NCBI RefSeq assembly: GCF_907165045.1
Contig: NZ_CAJRAU010000002.1
Span: forward strand, 930,001-994,000
Reading direction: 5' to 3'
Source: Dyadobacter linearis
GTDB lineage: Bacteria; Bacteroidota; Bacteroidia; Cytophagales; Spirosomataceae
DNA: 64,000 nt
Shown piece by piece: positions 1-8,762 of the stretch (positions are counted from its first letter, which is position 1; each line of letters begins with the position of its first letter). The translations under genes were made by a program, and so were the position numbers. The notes beneath the pieces were generated by a model. That model was not told the origin of the DNA. It did not search any database and was given only the letters and a program-made list of their open reading frames with translations.

Positions 1-1004
1 TCCAGTACCATGTTCCTGACCACCGGATTGTTACAGTTCAGCGTATTTCCAGTCCCCGAAAAATTGAAATAATAACCCTCAGGCGTGAGCATGTAATAGG
101 TTTTATTATCAATGCCACGGAAAGAAATGGTATGCCCGCGGTGATCTCCTTCGGCAGTATGGTTAAATACTACGTCCAGCATGACTTCAATGCCGTTTTT
201 GTGCAGCTCTTTTACCAGCGTTTTCAGCTCGTCGACCTGCATTCCAAACTTACCGGTAGCGGCATAACCCGCCTTTGGCGAAAAGAAATTGACGGTACTG
301 TAACCCCAGAAATTGACGATCAGGCCACCTGTAACCGGGTTTTCCTTACTGTTTTCCCATTCGTCGAATTCATAGATCGGCATCAGCTCCACGCAATTAA
401 TGCCCAGTTCTTTCAGATAGGCAATCTTACTGCGGATCGCTGCGAATGTACCCGGGTTTTTGACATTCGAAGAAGGGTGCTGCGTAAAGCCGCGTAGGTG
501 CATTTCGTAGATCACCAGATCCTCGATCGGCGTTTCCAGCGGGTGATCATTTTCCCAATCGAAATCCTCGAAAACGAGTCGCGAACGATAAGGATAAATA
601 TTGTCCCAGTTTGGTTTGGCCAGCCAGCTGTCGCGGCCGCCTATTGCTTTGGCGTAAGGATCACTGAGTATGATGCTTTTGTCAAAACGATGCCCTTCTT
701 CCGGTTTGAACGGTCCGTCCATCCTGTAACCATATTCCAGCCGCTCGTAATCGAGTTCGAAAACGATCATGGAATACACGTTACCTGTTCTGAACTCTTC
801 CGGAAAACGGATCTCTGCAAAGGGTTCAGCTTCCCCTCTTTCGAACAAAACCAATGTACAATCGATCGCTTCGCTGGAATAAATGCTGAAATTGATTCCG
901 TTTGGCACCATTGTCGCCCCGAAAGGCAAAACGTGCCCTCGCCGGAACTTGATACCCTGCTGCTCGTGGGTCGGGTAATAGTCGATCCTGATATCTGTCG
1001 CCAT
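1..1004 (-). CDS. glgX: Glycogen debranching enzyme, GlgX/isoamylase type (3' end outside window)
   Basis: Alpha-amylase superfamily (GH13) enzyme expected to hydrolyse alpha-1,6 branches of glycogen or limit dextrin in the cytoplasm. About 334 N-terminal residues are present and the gene runs off the left edge. The first ~150 residues form the N-terminal beta-sandwich (CBM48-like, with GYRMDGPF). The barrel then begins with YEMHLRGFT, FWGYSTVNFFSP and GH13 region I, DVVFNH, near residue 276. The ATG at 1004 gives MATDIRIDYYPTHEQQG, a usual start for the family. It begins 3 nt after the STAS gene stop, so it is the last visible gene of the 9.6-kb unit. The catalytic Asp/Glu/Asp lie beyond the edge and cannot be checked. 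Confidence 0.9.
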   Translation of the reverse strand, partial: MATDIRIDYYPTHEQQGIKFRRGHVLPFGATMVPNGINFSIYSSEAIDCTLVLFERGEAEPFAEIRFPEEFRTGNVYSMIVFELDYERLEYGYRMDGPFKPEEGHRFDKSIILSDPYAKAIGGRDSWLAKPNWDNIYPYRSRLVFEDFDWENDHPLETPIEDLVIYEMHLRGFTQHPSSNVKNPGTFAAIRSKIAYLKELGINCVELMPIYEFDEWENSKENPVTGGLIVNFWGYSTVNFFSPKAGYAATGKFGMQVDELKTLVKELHKNGIEVMLDVVFNHTAEGDHRGHTISFRGIDNKTYYMLTPEGYYFNFSGTGNTLNCNNPVVRNMVL

Positions 1005-1007
1005 GGA

Positions 1008-1346
1008 TTAGTCTTGTTTTAAAAATGCAACTCCATCTTCCGGCTTTTCAACAATCGTAAAAAAGTTGATAAAACCGGTGGTCGACATCACGTCCTGAAT
1101 TTCTTCCGAAACACCCACAAGTACTACTTTGCCTTCCTGCGACCGGATATTCCGGTACACCATCAGCAATACGCGCAGCCCGGCGCTGGACATGAAACCC
1201 ACGTCCGTCAGATCAATGACAATGTGCTTGCTCTTGTCCATCGCCACTTTGGCATTCCGTTCAAATTCGGGCGCTGTTTTGCTGTCAATATCGCCGGAAA
1301 CCTCAACAACAGTAATTTCGTCCTGATCCGTAATGGTAACTTTCAT
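1008..1346 (-). CDS. STAS-domain protein, anti-sigma-factor-antagonist type
   Basis: A single STAS domain of 112 residues, the size of SpoIIAA/RsbV proteins. These bind an anti-sigma kinase and are switched by phosphorylation of a Ser/Thr. The hallmark SSAGLRVLL is present with its serine pair near residue 53, after the strand HIVIDLTDVGFM. No anti-sigma kinase or PP2C phosphatase gene lies in the window, so the partner is unknown. It sits between the AGE epimerase (28 nt upstream) and the debranching enzyme (3 nt downstream), which suggests co-transcription with carbohydrate genes. The role in that unit is not evident from sequence. Confidence 0.85.
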   Translation of the reverse strand: MKVTITDQDEITVVEVSGDIDSKTAPEFERNAKVAMDKSKHIVIDLTDVGFMSSAGLRVLLMVYRNIRSQEGKVVLVGVSEEIQDVMSTTGFINFFTIVEKPEDGVAFLKQD

Positions 1347-1374
1347 AGTTTGTATTGGTTTAGATCGGCCTTTT

Positions 1375-3198
1375 TTACTTGCTCGGACTGATCAATACTC
1401 TCACTTTGACCCGCTCCTCTGTTTCAGGTAGTTTCACAGTAAGTCCCTGTGCGTCGAAATCGTAGTGAGGCTGCTCGTCGATAAATACTTCACTGATGTA
1501 AATGCTGCCCGGCGGAAGGATATCCGGAGATACGCGCAGGATATTGTCTTTCCAGCCGTTTGGATAAGGTTTAAAGTAAAACCAGGTAGGCTGTTTTGTG
1601 ATCAGTAAATTGATATAAACCGCTGACAGATAGCACAATTCGGTACTGTGATAGGCGCTCATCGAGTGACTTCCCTTGAAACGCTCGGTACCGAGCAGGT
1701 AAGGCATCCCATTTGAAAGCACATTGAAATAAACACCGCCATCGTCGTTATCCAGGAAGAATGCATTGTAGAATGCAGCAGCTTCGCGGGCTTGTTTTTC
1801 GTATTCTTTATCACCCAAAACACCGTACATGATCAGGTAAGCCAGAATAGCCTGCTCCTGTTGCCACCACGCCTTGCGATCGTGCCACACGAATTGGTGC
1901 TTTCCACCCGTTTTCTTAACCCTTTCGACCACATCATACCAACCTCCGCGCTGCTGATCAGAACCAGCTTCGGGCATCAGGGATGCAATTTTTTTAGCAA
2001 AATCAAGGTATTCGTCTTTCGGTGTCAGAGATTGCTGACGCATCAGATTCCAGGCGATTTTCAGGTTGTGACCAACTACCGCGCGGTTTTGCTGCCAGCC
2101 CCAGGTCTGGTCTTTGCTCCAATCTTCAAAGAATTTCTCCTGAACGAACGGGCTGTTTTCGTAATCTGGGAAATACTTTGTAATAGTATCAAAAGTATAT
2201 TCCAGAAAGTCCGCATGAGCCTTTTCGCCCGTAGCGAGGTATAGGTTGATCAGGTAAGCCGGCGCGTGGTCACCCACGGAGTTCCAGTTTTTACGCGCCT
2301 TGTTATGCGCCAGCGATTCCTCGTGCGCATCCAGCGTAATCGGGTGTAAGTGAGAGTAATACCCTACGCCATTCGGATCTTTGAAGTATTTTTCAAAAAG
2401 GTCAATGGTCTTGTCAATATCGTCACGAATCCGCTGATCTCCTGTTATGCGGTAGGTTTGTGTTGGCCCGGCCAAAGCGTAGATCTGCTCGTACATCGGC
2501 AGCGAATCGAGGTCATCGCCGAATTCAGAAGTAAGCAATTTCGTTTCCTTCTGACCTTCTACTTTTAGTCCGTGGTACCAGTAAACCAGATCGTCGTCGG
2601 TATCAAAAAACCGCATGTGGTCGCGTAGGTATTCGGTCCCCAGCTCTGCGCCTTCGAGGTATTCGTCTTTTCCGGTCAAAAGGTAAGCCGATGCAAATCC
2701 GTACACCATCCGCGAGATCGTGTCGGTTTCCTGCAGGTAGTCCCCTTTTTTGGAGCCTCCCAAATGCAGCATTGTGCGGTAATTCTTATAGTTGATCTCC
2801 TCTTTGGGATAATCAAACTGCCATTTCAAATAGCTGGAAGCGATCGAGCTGATCTGCGTGATCCACCAGTTTTGCTCTTCGTGGCGGTATACTTTCGGTT
2901 CTTTACCAGGAAAGATCAGCTGCTGTGCTTCAAATGCAACTTCGCTCTCGCCTGCGTTCGGGTAAAATGTTCCGTAAGCAAAAACGTATTGTCCGTTGGT
3001 CGACAGAAACGGGCCGAAATCGCCGGGATCTTGCCAGCCCTCGGTCAGGTTTTGCACGCTGCGGGCGTAAGTAGACGGGATCAGGTTGAGCTTGAAGGGT
3101 CTTTTATCGGAAGTTTCCAATGTAAACCAGCGCTCTTTCGCGTCATATCCCGTGATATAACCTGCGATGGTATCTGAAAAAGTGAAATCTATATTCAT
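1375..3198 (-). CDS. AGE-family (N-acylglucosamine 2-epimerase-like) protein, long form
   Basis: A 607-residue protein. An N-terminal beta-rich domain (~1-105) is followed by a segment with the aromatic- and His-rich helical-barrel signature of the AGE superfamily, e.g. WGWQQNRAVVGHNLKIAW with a candidate catalytic His near residue 377, and QEQAILAYLIMYG. AGE enzymes epimerise or isomerise free sugars such as N-acylglucosamine, cellobiose or mannose. Typical members have ~400 residues, so the N-terminal domain and a C-terminal beta segment (~540-607) are extra. No signal peptide is visible. The gene lies 30 nt after the VOC gene and 28 nt before the STAS gene. Substrate is not predictable; the downstream GlgX suggests a glucan-derived sugar (inference). 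Confidence 0.75.
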   Translation of the reverse strand: MNIDFTFSDTIAGYITGYDAKERWFTLETSDKRPFKLNLIPSTYARSVQNLTEGWQDPGDFGPFLSTNGQYVFAYGTFYPNAGESEVAFEAQQLIFPGKEPKVYRHEEQNWWITQISSIASSYLKWQFDYPKEEINYKNYRTMLHLGGSKKGDYLQETDTISRMVYGFASAYLLTGKDEYLEGAELGTEYLRDHMRFFDTDDDLVYWYHGLKVEGQKETKLLTSEFGDDLDSLPMYEQIYALAGPTQTYRITGDQRIRDDIDKTIDLFEKYFKDPNGVGYYSHLHPITLDAHEESLAHNKARKNWNSVGDHAPAYLINLYLATGEKAHADFLEYTFDTITKYFPDYENSPFVQEKFFEDWSKDQTWGWQQNRAVVGHNLKIAWNLMRQQSLTPKDEYLDFAKKIASLMPEAGSDQQRGGWYDVVERVKKTGGKHQFVWHDRKAWWQQEQAILAYLIMYGVLGDKEYEKQAREAAAFYNAFFLDNDDGGVYFNVLSNGMPYLLGTERFKGSHSMSAYHSTELCYLSAVYINLLITKQPTWFYFKPYPNGWKDNILRVSPDILPPGSIYISEVFIDEQPHYDFDAQGLTVKLPETEERVKVRVLISPSK

Positions 3199-3228
3199 GC
3201 TTTAAACGTTAAGGTGTTCTGTTTTGAA

Positions 3229-3639
3229 TTACTGGTCCCGGTAGCCCTGCGTGATCTCGATGATATTGCCTTCCGGGTCTTTCAGCCAGACGGTTTTCCA
3301 GCCTTCAATCACATCGTCGAAATGCAGCGGACCGAGCGTGATCACGGCGTCCTCGCCCATTGATTTCACTTTCTCATCAATATCGTCGACCGAAAAGGCA
3401 ATGTGACGCAAGCCGGGATAATGCGGCCCGTCAGCTTCCGACATCGCATAAGGACGATCTTCTTCCGGCGGGAAAATTTCGAGGTAGATATTCTTGTCGT
3501 TTTTGAGAAAAACCAGCTCCGCGTCGTCGCCGAGATTGATGGTTCTGGCGCGAAAAAAGCCGAAATGCTTGGCATAAAAAGCCTCGAACTCAGGGAGGTT
3601 TTTCACGGTAAGGGCAAGGTGAAAAAATGAGGGATCCAT
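3229..3639 (-). CDS. VOC-superfamily (glyoxalase/dioxygenase fold) protein
   Basis: A 136-residue protein with two beta-alpha-beta-beta-beta units: FFHLALTVKNLPEFEAFYAKHFGF at the N-terminus and LRHIAFSVDDID near residue 77. It ends with the metal-site signature DPEGNIIEITQG. Candidate metal ligands are His7, a Glu in IYLEIFPP, the His of LRHIAF and the Glu of NIIEI. VOC proteins include glyoxalases, extradiol dioxygenases, epimerases and resistance proteins, so the reaction stays open. It follows the second DJ-1/PfpI gene by 8 nt and shares its unit, which points to handling of a small carbonyl or ring-cleavage intermediate (inference). Confidence 0.85.
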   Translation of the reverse strand: MDPSFFHLALTVKNLPEFEAFYAKHFGFFRARTINLGDDAELVFLKNDKNIYLEIFPPEEDRPYAMSEADGPHYPGLRHIAFSVDDIDEKVKSMGEDAVITLGPLHFDDVIEGWKTVWLKDPEGNIIEITQGYRDQ

Positions 3640-3647
3640 AGTGGTAG

Positions 3648-4229
3648 TTAGTTTACGGAGAGCGTTTCGATGATCTTTTTGGCAAATAAATGGGCATGCC
3701 CGCCCGAACGCCCGGTAATCAGGTCGCCGTCAACTACCACGTCCTCATTGGTGTAAATAGCCCCGTAAGCCTTCGCGTCGCCGATCAGGTTGTTGTGACA
3801 AACCAATTTCCTGCCTCTTACCAGCTCGGTAGCAGGCGCGACAAGCCATAATCCGTGACAGATAATGCCTTTGATAATGCCCGGCTCGGCAAAAACGCGT
3901 TTCAGAAATTCAGTGGCAGGCGGTATTTTTTCTACATCCTCAGTATAACGAAGCCGGTCGGAAACCATTCCCGAAGGAACGATGATCGCATCGTAACTCC
4001 GGAGTTCCTCGTCGCTCATATTCTCGAAAGTTTCCCAGCAGTCCATCGGAGCGCGGTATTCGTGACCAAGAAAAGTCAGCTTATCCTGCCCCCAGAGCCT
4101 TGACAGAAAGTGTATTTCCGCTCCTTCTTCGGGAAATCGGAATTTGTAGTAAAAAATTTCATTCTCGAAGAAATCGGCTTCAAACAGGACTCCGATCTTC
4201 TTTCCGGCAAGTTTCATGGGCAAATACAT
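3648..4229 (-). CDS. DJ-1/PfpI-family protein (second of two in the unit)
   Basis: A 193-residue flavodoxin-like protein of the class I amidotransferase-like superfamily. KKIGVLFEADFFENEIFYYK supplies the conserved acidic residue near the N-terminus, and GIICHGLWL carries the nucleophile-elbow Cys124-His125. GRSGGHAHLFAKKII is the usual C-terminal helix. Family members act as glyoxalases/deglycases, proteases, isonitrile hydratases or chaperones. An alternative ATG four codons downstream (4217) is equally plausible because no Shine-Dalgarno is visible. It lies 25 nt after the last NTF2-like gene and 8 nt before the VOC gene. It is clearly different from the 275-residue DJ-1 protein that opens the unit, so the two probably have different jobs. 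Confidence 0.85.
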   Translation of the reverse strand: MYLPMKLAGKKIGVLFEADFFENEIFYYKFRFPEEGAEIHFLSRLWGQDKLTFLGHEYRAPMDCWETFENMSDEELRSYDAIIVPSGMVSDRLRYTEDVEKIPPATEFLKRVFAEPGIIKGIICHGLWLVAPATELVRGRKLVCHNNLIGDAKAYGAIYTNEDVVVDGDLITGRSGGHAHLFAKKIIETLSVN

Positions 4230-4254
4230 TAAGGAGGATTTACTTATTTAGCTG

Positions 4255-4587
4255 CTATTTGACGCCCGAATAGTGCTTGACGATCTTTCCGTCTCTCAGC
4301 AACATCGCGTCATAGATTCTCACCGGCCCGGTCACCGTATCGATCGTCGCCTCGAACATGATGCTGTCGTCGGTTGAAGCGAATTTTTCGGTAGAGATAA
4401 AACCGCGGTATACATGTTCCAGGTAGCCGGAGAACATCGTCTTCAAGGCTTCACTTCCTTTGACAATAATGGGCTCGTCGCCGCTCAGTACGACCATTTC
4501 CGCGTCGGCCGCGTAGTGCTTGTCAATCAGCGCATCTGCATTTCTCTCGGCCAGCAGCGCCACCTGTTCGTCATAGAAATCTTTCAT
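4255..4587 (-). CDS. NTF2-like/SnoaL-like protein (third of three)
   Basis: A 110-residue cone-shaped alpha+beta-barrel protein of the NTF2-like type. The N-terminal helix FYDEQVALLAERNADALIDK is followed by HYAADAEMVVL, a loop, and paired strands ending DAMLLRDGKIVKHYSG. Relatives include SnoaL-type cyclases, ketosteroid isomerase, dehydratases and non-catalytic binding proteins. It follows the 130-residue paralogue by 38 nt. The helix and the DAxLxxxDGKI ending resemble that neighbour more than the 141-residue one. No catalytic residue can be assigned with confidence. Confidence 0.75.
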   Translation of the reverse strand: MKDFYDEQVALLAERNADALIDKHYAADAEMVVLSGDEPIIVKGSEALKTMFSGYLEHVYRGFISTEKFASTDDSIMFEATIDTVTGPVRIYDAMLLRDGKIVKHYSGVK

Positions 4588-4625
4588 AATTGTAGAAGGT
4601 TGAGAATAGTTATGGGACTCGTTTT

Positions 4626-5018
4626 TTAAGCAAGTGTTCCGTCAGGATGCTGCACCATTCCAGCGAAATGGATCGCGATCCTGCCATTTTCCAGCACCCA
4701 GCTATCTGCGAAGCGCATTTCACTTTTTTCACCGCCAACAGTCATCGTGATCTGCTCGGTGATCATTAATGTTTCAGGATTCTCTGTTTCAGCCCAGAAA
4801 ACGATCTCCGTTTCCAGTCCGTCAATTCCCAGGATTCCCTGCATGTGCTCATTCACCTGGTCGCGGCCTTTATAGATAACCGGCGATTTGGAAAAGCTGC
4901 TGATCAGCGTTGCATCGTCAGTATATTGGTCTAAAAGCGCATTGATATTCTTGTCCAGAATATGCTGAATATGCTCTTTGTACATTTTACCAAGCTTGGT
5001 ATCGGGTACGTTTTTCAT
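4626..5018 (-). CDS. NTF2-like/SnoaL-like protein (second of three)
   Basis: A 130-residue protein with an NTF2-like layout: MYKEHIQHILDKNINALLDQ as helix, YTDDATLISSF as the strand leading into the cavity, and DSWVLENGRIAIHFAGM as the terminal strand pair. Such proteins are often small-molecule isomerases, cyclases, hydratases or ligand-binding subunits. It lies 36 nt after the first NTF2-like gene and 38 nt before the third. The tandem suggests duplication and later specialisation within the pathway (inference). The start at 5018 is the first ATG after the upstream stop. Confidence 0.75.
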   Translation of the reverse strand: MKNVPDTKLGKMYKEHIQHILDKNINALLDQYTDDATLISSFSKSPVIYKGRDQVNEHMQGILGIDGLETEIVFWAETENPETLMITEQITMTVGGEKSEMRFADSWVLENGRIAIHFAGMVQHPDGTLA

Positions 5019-5054
5019 AATTTTTAAGAGATAAGGGGGTTGAGAAAATCGATA

Positions 5055-5480
5055 TTAAAGCGTCGCCGAACCTTCGTGGTATTCCAGCCCGTCCACTATA
5101 TATTTGGTAATGATCACTTTACCTGCTTCATTCAATTTAACCTCCCAGGTCTGGAAAGCGTCGCACTTAATGCGTTTGCTGAAAGGTTCCGGTGCATTCC
5201 AGACACTCGCTTCCCATTGTACCACCACTTTTACAGTTGCCTTGTCACCATCGATCTGAGATTCAACCAGTTTCACAGTATGTACTTCGTCAAAAAAGAT
5301 GCGGATTACGCGCTGAAACCAGCCTTCGAAACCTGCGTAACCATATATAGTTGCCTCCGGAAATACCATTTCCAGCTCGGCGTCTGCCAATAGCGGTAAT
5401 ACCTCAACCATCGGTACGTGTACGTCCAGTTTCTTGTACCAGTCGATCGCCAGTTCTTTTATTGCTTCTTGTGTCAACAT
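5055..5480 (-). CDS. NTF2-like/SnoaL-like protein (first of three)
   Basis: A 141-residue protein of the NTF2-like fold. Helix EAIKELAIDWYKKLD is followed by PLLADAELEMVFPEATIYGYAGFEGWF, a motif common in SnoaL-like proteins where the sheet lines a hydrophobic pocket. The end, FQTWEVKLNEAGKVIITKYIV, is the long terminal beta-hairpin. It starts 12 nt after the GMC oxidoreductase gene, so co-expression with that flavoenzyme is likely. It is the most divergent of the three. It could act on the product of the oxidase, for example as an isomerase or dehydratase (inference). Confidence 0.75.
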   Translation of the reverse strand: MLTQEAIKELAIDWYKKLDVHVPMVEVLPLLADAELEMVFPEATIYGYAGFEGWFQRVIRIFFDEVHTVKLVESQIDGDKATVKVVVQWEASVWNAPEPFSKRIKCDAFQTWEVKLNEAGKVIITKYIVDGLEYHEGSATL

Positions 5481-5492
5481 GCTTTTTGTAGA

Positions 5493-7028
5493 TTAAGGAT
5501 TGGGTACTGTGTTCAAAATCATATCAGCCGCTTTTTCGCCGATCATAAAACAGGCTGCGACTGTATTTCCGCTGGTTACCGTCGGCATTACGGAAGCGTC
5601 GGCTACCCGGAGGTTCGCTATTCCATGAACCCTCAGTTCCGGATCCACGACCGACATTCCGTCCACACCCATTTTGCAGGTACCCGCTGGGTGCCAGAGT
5701 GTTGAAGCCTGGCTGCGAATATATCCTTCCAGATCGGCGCCTTCTCCCGGCATCATTTCGCCACCATTCAATTCGAGGAATTTTGTGGTATTTGCCAGTT
5801 TTCTGACCAGTTCGATCGCTTTGAAAAACACTTCCAGGTCTGCCGGGGCAGTGAGGTAAGCGGGGTTTATCAAAGGCGGATCAACCGAATTTTTCGACCT
5901 TAACTTCACCTCTCCCCTGCTTTCGCCCTGTACCAGAATAGGAAGAAATATGCAGATCGGCCCGCCCATATCTGGTAATAGCGGCGCGAGCGGTCGCGGC
6001 ATACTTGGGGTAAAGTTGATCTGTAAATCAACCGGTTCGCCGTTTTCTTTTGTATTGATAAACAGTGCATTACCAGTCAGTAAAGTCGTTTCCGGCATCG
6101 GGATTTTAGACCGAAAAATCATCGGAAGCTGCAAATGGTCCTGCAAATTCTTTCCCACGCCCGGTAAATCTGCTACTACCGGAATATCCAGCGCCTGTAA
6201 ATCTGCCGCCGGACCGATTCCCGAGAGCATTAACAACTTCGGCGAAGCCAGCGCACCTGCGGAAACAATTACTTCCTTTTCAGCTAATGCGTGCCATTCC
6301 AGCTCATTAGCCACAAATTCCACTCCAAAAGCCTTGCCGTCCTGGATCAGAATTTTGGTAACCCGCGCATCGGTCAGGATCGAGAGGTTTTTTCTATTTT
6401 CAATAGGGTCTAAAAAGGCAGATACGCCGCTGTCACGCTGGTTGTTTTTGTCAATATGAAATTGAAGCAAACCTGCCCCATTCTCCTGACGTTCACCATT
6501 ATAGTCCCAGTTGGGACCGTCGTAACCAAGCTGCATTGCACCTTCCAGAAAATGCTCCGAACGCATTACTTCATCCGGACAATCACGAATACTAAGCTCC
6601 CCATCCGTCGAATGGAATTCGGAAGCGCCGTTTTCGAAATTTTCTGATCTTTTAAAATAGGTTAATATATCCTGGTATGCCCAGCCTTTTGCGCCCATTT
6701 CGGCCCACTGGTCAAAATTCTTTGGGTTGCCGCGCACGTACATCATGGCATTGATGGAGGTACTTCCGCCCAGGACCTTACCCTGGTTCAGCGTGATACT
6801 CCGTCCGCCTAAGCCTTCCTGCGGGGTGGTTTCCAATTTCCAGTCCATCTCCGATCCCCAGAGGCTCACAAATCCACCCGGATCGTGGATAGCAGGAATA
6901 TGATCTTTACACCCAGCTTCTATCAAAAGGACTCGGTTCATTTCATTGGCGCTCAGCCGGTTAGCCAAAACGCTACCTGCTGCACCAGCGCCTACTATAA
7001 TGTAATCGTAAATCTGATTATTCAACAT
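5493..7028 (-). CDS. GMC-family FAD-dependent oxidoreductase (choline dehydrogenase-like)
   Basis: A 511-residue glucose-methanol-choline family flavoenzyme, expected to oxidise an alcohol to an aldehyde or ketone. The N-terminal dinucleotide fold is YIIVGAGAAGSVLANRLS, with LIEAG binding the adenosine ribose. GKVLGGSTSINAMMYVRG is GMC signature 1, and GALASPKLLMLSGIGP is signature 2. The C-terminal active site is LWHPAGTCKMG (catalytic His) plus TSGNTVAACFMIGEKAA (the Asn partner). There is no signal peptide, so it should be cytoplasmic. It lies 24 nt after the ThDP enzyme gene and 12 nt before the first NTF2-like gene. GMC substrates cannot be told from sequence, and choline oxidation is unlikely because no betaine aldehyde dehydrogenase is adjacent. 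Confidence 0.92.
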   Translation of the reverse strand: MLNNQIYDYIIVGAGAAGSVLANRLSANEMNRVLLIEAGCKDHIPAIHDPGGFVSLWGSEMDWKLETTPQEGLGGRSITLNQGKVLGGSTSINAMMYVRGNPKNFDQWAEMGAKGWAYQDILTYFKRSENFENGASEFHSTDGELSIRDCPDEVMRSEHFLEGAMQLGYDGPNWDYNGERQENGAGLLQFHIDKNNQRDSGVSAFLDPIENRKNLSILTDARVTKILIQDGKAFGVEFVANELEWHALAEKEVIVSAGALASPKLLMLSGIGPAADLQALDIPVVADLPGVGKNLQDHLQLPMIFRSKIPMPETTLLTGNALFINTKENGEPVDLQINFTPSMPRPLAPLLPDMGGPICIFLPILVQGESRGEVKLRSKNSVDPPLINPAYLTAPADLEVFFKAIELVRKLANTTKFLELNGGEMMPGEGADLEGYIRSQASTLWHPAGTCKMGVDGMSVVDPELRVHGIANLRVADASVMPTVTSGNTVAACFMIGEKAADMILNTVPNP

Positions 7029-7052
7029 TTCAATGGTGGAGGTTGGTATTCA

Positions 7053-8762
7053 CTACTGTGAACAATTCACTTTGATCCATTCGGAATGGTGGTCGCCTTC
7101 GAGTACGAGATCAATCAGAAATGGCTTGTCATCAGCCAGCATCCGCTCGATCGCAGGCAATATATCTTCCTCTTTTTCCACCCTCACCGCCTCTACGCCC
7201 ATTGACTGAGCCATGATATCAAAGCGGATAGCAGGGTAAGAAAGGTCAAAAGGAAGCGGGAAATTGTGTTTTTCAATCTCGCGTTCTTTCCAGTACTGGT
7301 CGATATTGAGCTGCAACAATTTGTAGGAACCGTTGTTACAAACTACAAATTTCGCCCCCGCATTGTGTCTCACTGCCGACCACAACGTTTGTATCGTATA
7401 CATACTGCCGCCGTCGCCCGAGAAACCGATCACGGTCTTTTCAGGATTCGCCAGCTTCGCTCCTATTGCGCCCGGAAACCCTACACCCAGCGAACCGCCG
7501 CGGGTCGTGAAGTATTGTCCTGCTTTTTTCGGTGGAATATACCTGCTGACAGCCGGGGAGCTTGTTAATGCTTCGTCAAATATGATCGTTTCGTCCAGAT
7601 CAAGCTTTTCAGCAAGTACTTTGGAAAACTGCGCCATAGTCAGCGGCGACTTTCCTTTCCGTTGTTCATCGGCTTCTTTTTCCTTCCTGATCCGCTCGGT
7701 TTTCGCATTACCGATGTCCTCTATACGTTGGATCACATCCGCCATTTGCTCAGGCGAAATCATTGCTTCGATCACTTCTGCAAGTTCAATCAGCGAAAGT
7801 TTAGGGTCGCACACAATGCCCAGGTCTACCCGGTGGTTCTTGGCGATTTCGTACGCATTCAGATCGTAGTGGATCACTTTGGCATCAGGCGCGTAAATAT
7901 CCCCCAGCTCAGGAAAAACCTCGGGCACCATATAGGTCCCGACGATCAGGTTTACATCGCCTTTTGTCGTGATCGGGTGACTGTATGAGCCAAACATGTG
8001 GCCCGTCGTTCCCTGGTAAAGCGGGTGGGTATTGTCCATCACCACGTCACCAAATTCAACCCCGTACACTTCGGCACCCAGCAGCTCAGCTACTTTGGTC
8101 AGTTCGGGTATTGCATCAGAATAAGCCACGCCGTCACCGACGAATATCATCGGCTTTTCAGCGCTCAAAAGCATTTCCGCCGACTGTCTGATCAAATCAG
8201 AAGAAGGTATTACGCGGGTGGAAGGAATGCAGCTTGGAAATACCGGCTCGTCGTTGATCTCGTCGAGCACGTCCATGGGCAAACACACATAAACCGGCCC
8301 CATTGGCGCAGTAGTAGCTATTTTCACCGCGCGGCGCAAAGTCCGCAAAAGCGATTTTGACGAAGTGGCCATGGTCGCATACTTGGTTACCGGCGCCATC
8401 ATCGCTACCAGATCGTTCGCCATTTGCGCATCCATATTCATGTACTGCACCCCTGCGTCGGAGCCGATGATCACCAGCGGCGCGTGTCCGCGCTTGGCCT
8501 GGTACACCGCACCCACCGCATTACCGATTCCCGGCGAGCTGTGCAGCTGTACCAAGGTGGGTTTCTGAGTGGCCCGCGCATAACCGTCGCCCATCATTAC
8601 CGCAATGGTTTCCTGCAAGGTCAATATGTATTTCATGTCCGGGTACTCAGCCAGCGCGTCGAGGAAACCTTGTTCCACGGTGCCGGGATTGCCAAACATG
8701 AAGTCCATTCCGTCGGCCAGAAACTGTTCGACGATCTTCTGATTCCCGGTTTTACCAGCCAT
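7053..8762 (-). CDS. ThDP-dependent enzyme, benzoylformate decarboxylase/acetolactate synthase-like
   Basis: A 569-residue three-domain thiamine diphosphate enzyme. FGNPGTVEQGF opens the Pyr domain, and the ThDP-activating Glu is Glu51 (LTLQETIAV). LHSSPGIGNA carries a His (74) equivalent to His70 of benzoylformate decarboxylase. The C-terminal Mg/ThDP motif is GFSGDGGSMY ending in VVCNNGSY. The Ser26 and His281 positions of benzoylformate decarboxylase are not kept (Thr28, and a segment MVPEVFPEL without His). It probably decarboxylates or ligates a 2-oxo acid, substrate unknown. I chose the ATG at 8762, which overlaps the upstream stop by 11 nt. An upstream in-frame ATG at 8789 would add nine residues with no family counterpart. 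Confidence 0.88.
   Translation of the reverse strand: MAGKTGNQKIVEQFLADGMDFMFGNPGTVEQGFLDALAEYPDMKYILTLQETIAVMMGDGYARATQKPTLVQLHSSPGIGNAVGAVYQAKRGHAPLVIIGSDAGVQYMNMDAQMANDLVAMMAPVTKYATMATSSKSLLRTLRRAVKIATTAPMGPVYVCLPMDVLDEINDEPVFPSCIPSTRVIPSSDLIRQSAEMLLSAEKPMIFVGDGVAYSDAIPELTKVAELLGAEVYGVEFGDVVMDNTHPLYQGTTGHMFGSYSHPITTKGDVNLIVGTYMVPEVFPELGDIYAPDAKVIHYDLNAYEIAKNHRVDLGIVCDPKLSLIELAEVIEAMISPEQMADVIQRIEDIGNAKTERIRKEKEADEQRKGKSPLTMAQFSKVLAEKLDLDETIIFDEALTSSPAVSRYIPPKKAGQYFTTRGGSLGVGFPGAIGAKLANPEKTVIGFSGDGGSMYTIQTLWSAVRHNAGAKFVVCNNGSYKLLQLNIDQYWKEREIEKHNFPLPFDLSYPAIRFDIMAQSMGVEAVRVEKEEDILPAIERMLADDKPFLIDLVLEGDHHSEWIKVNCSQ

Noticed and set aside
5493..7028. Choline dehydrogenase of betaine synthesis
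   Set aside because: The GMC fold fits, but no betaine aldehyde dehydrogenase or BetI is adjacent and the neighbours belong to other chemistry.
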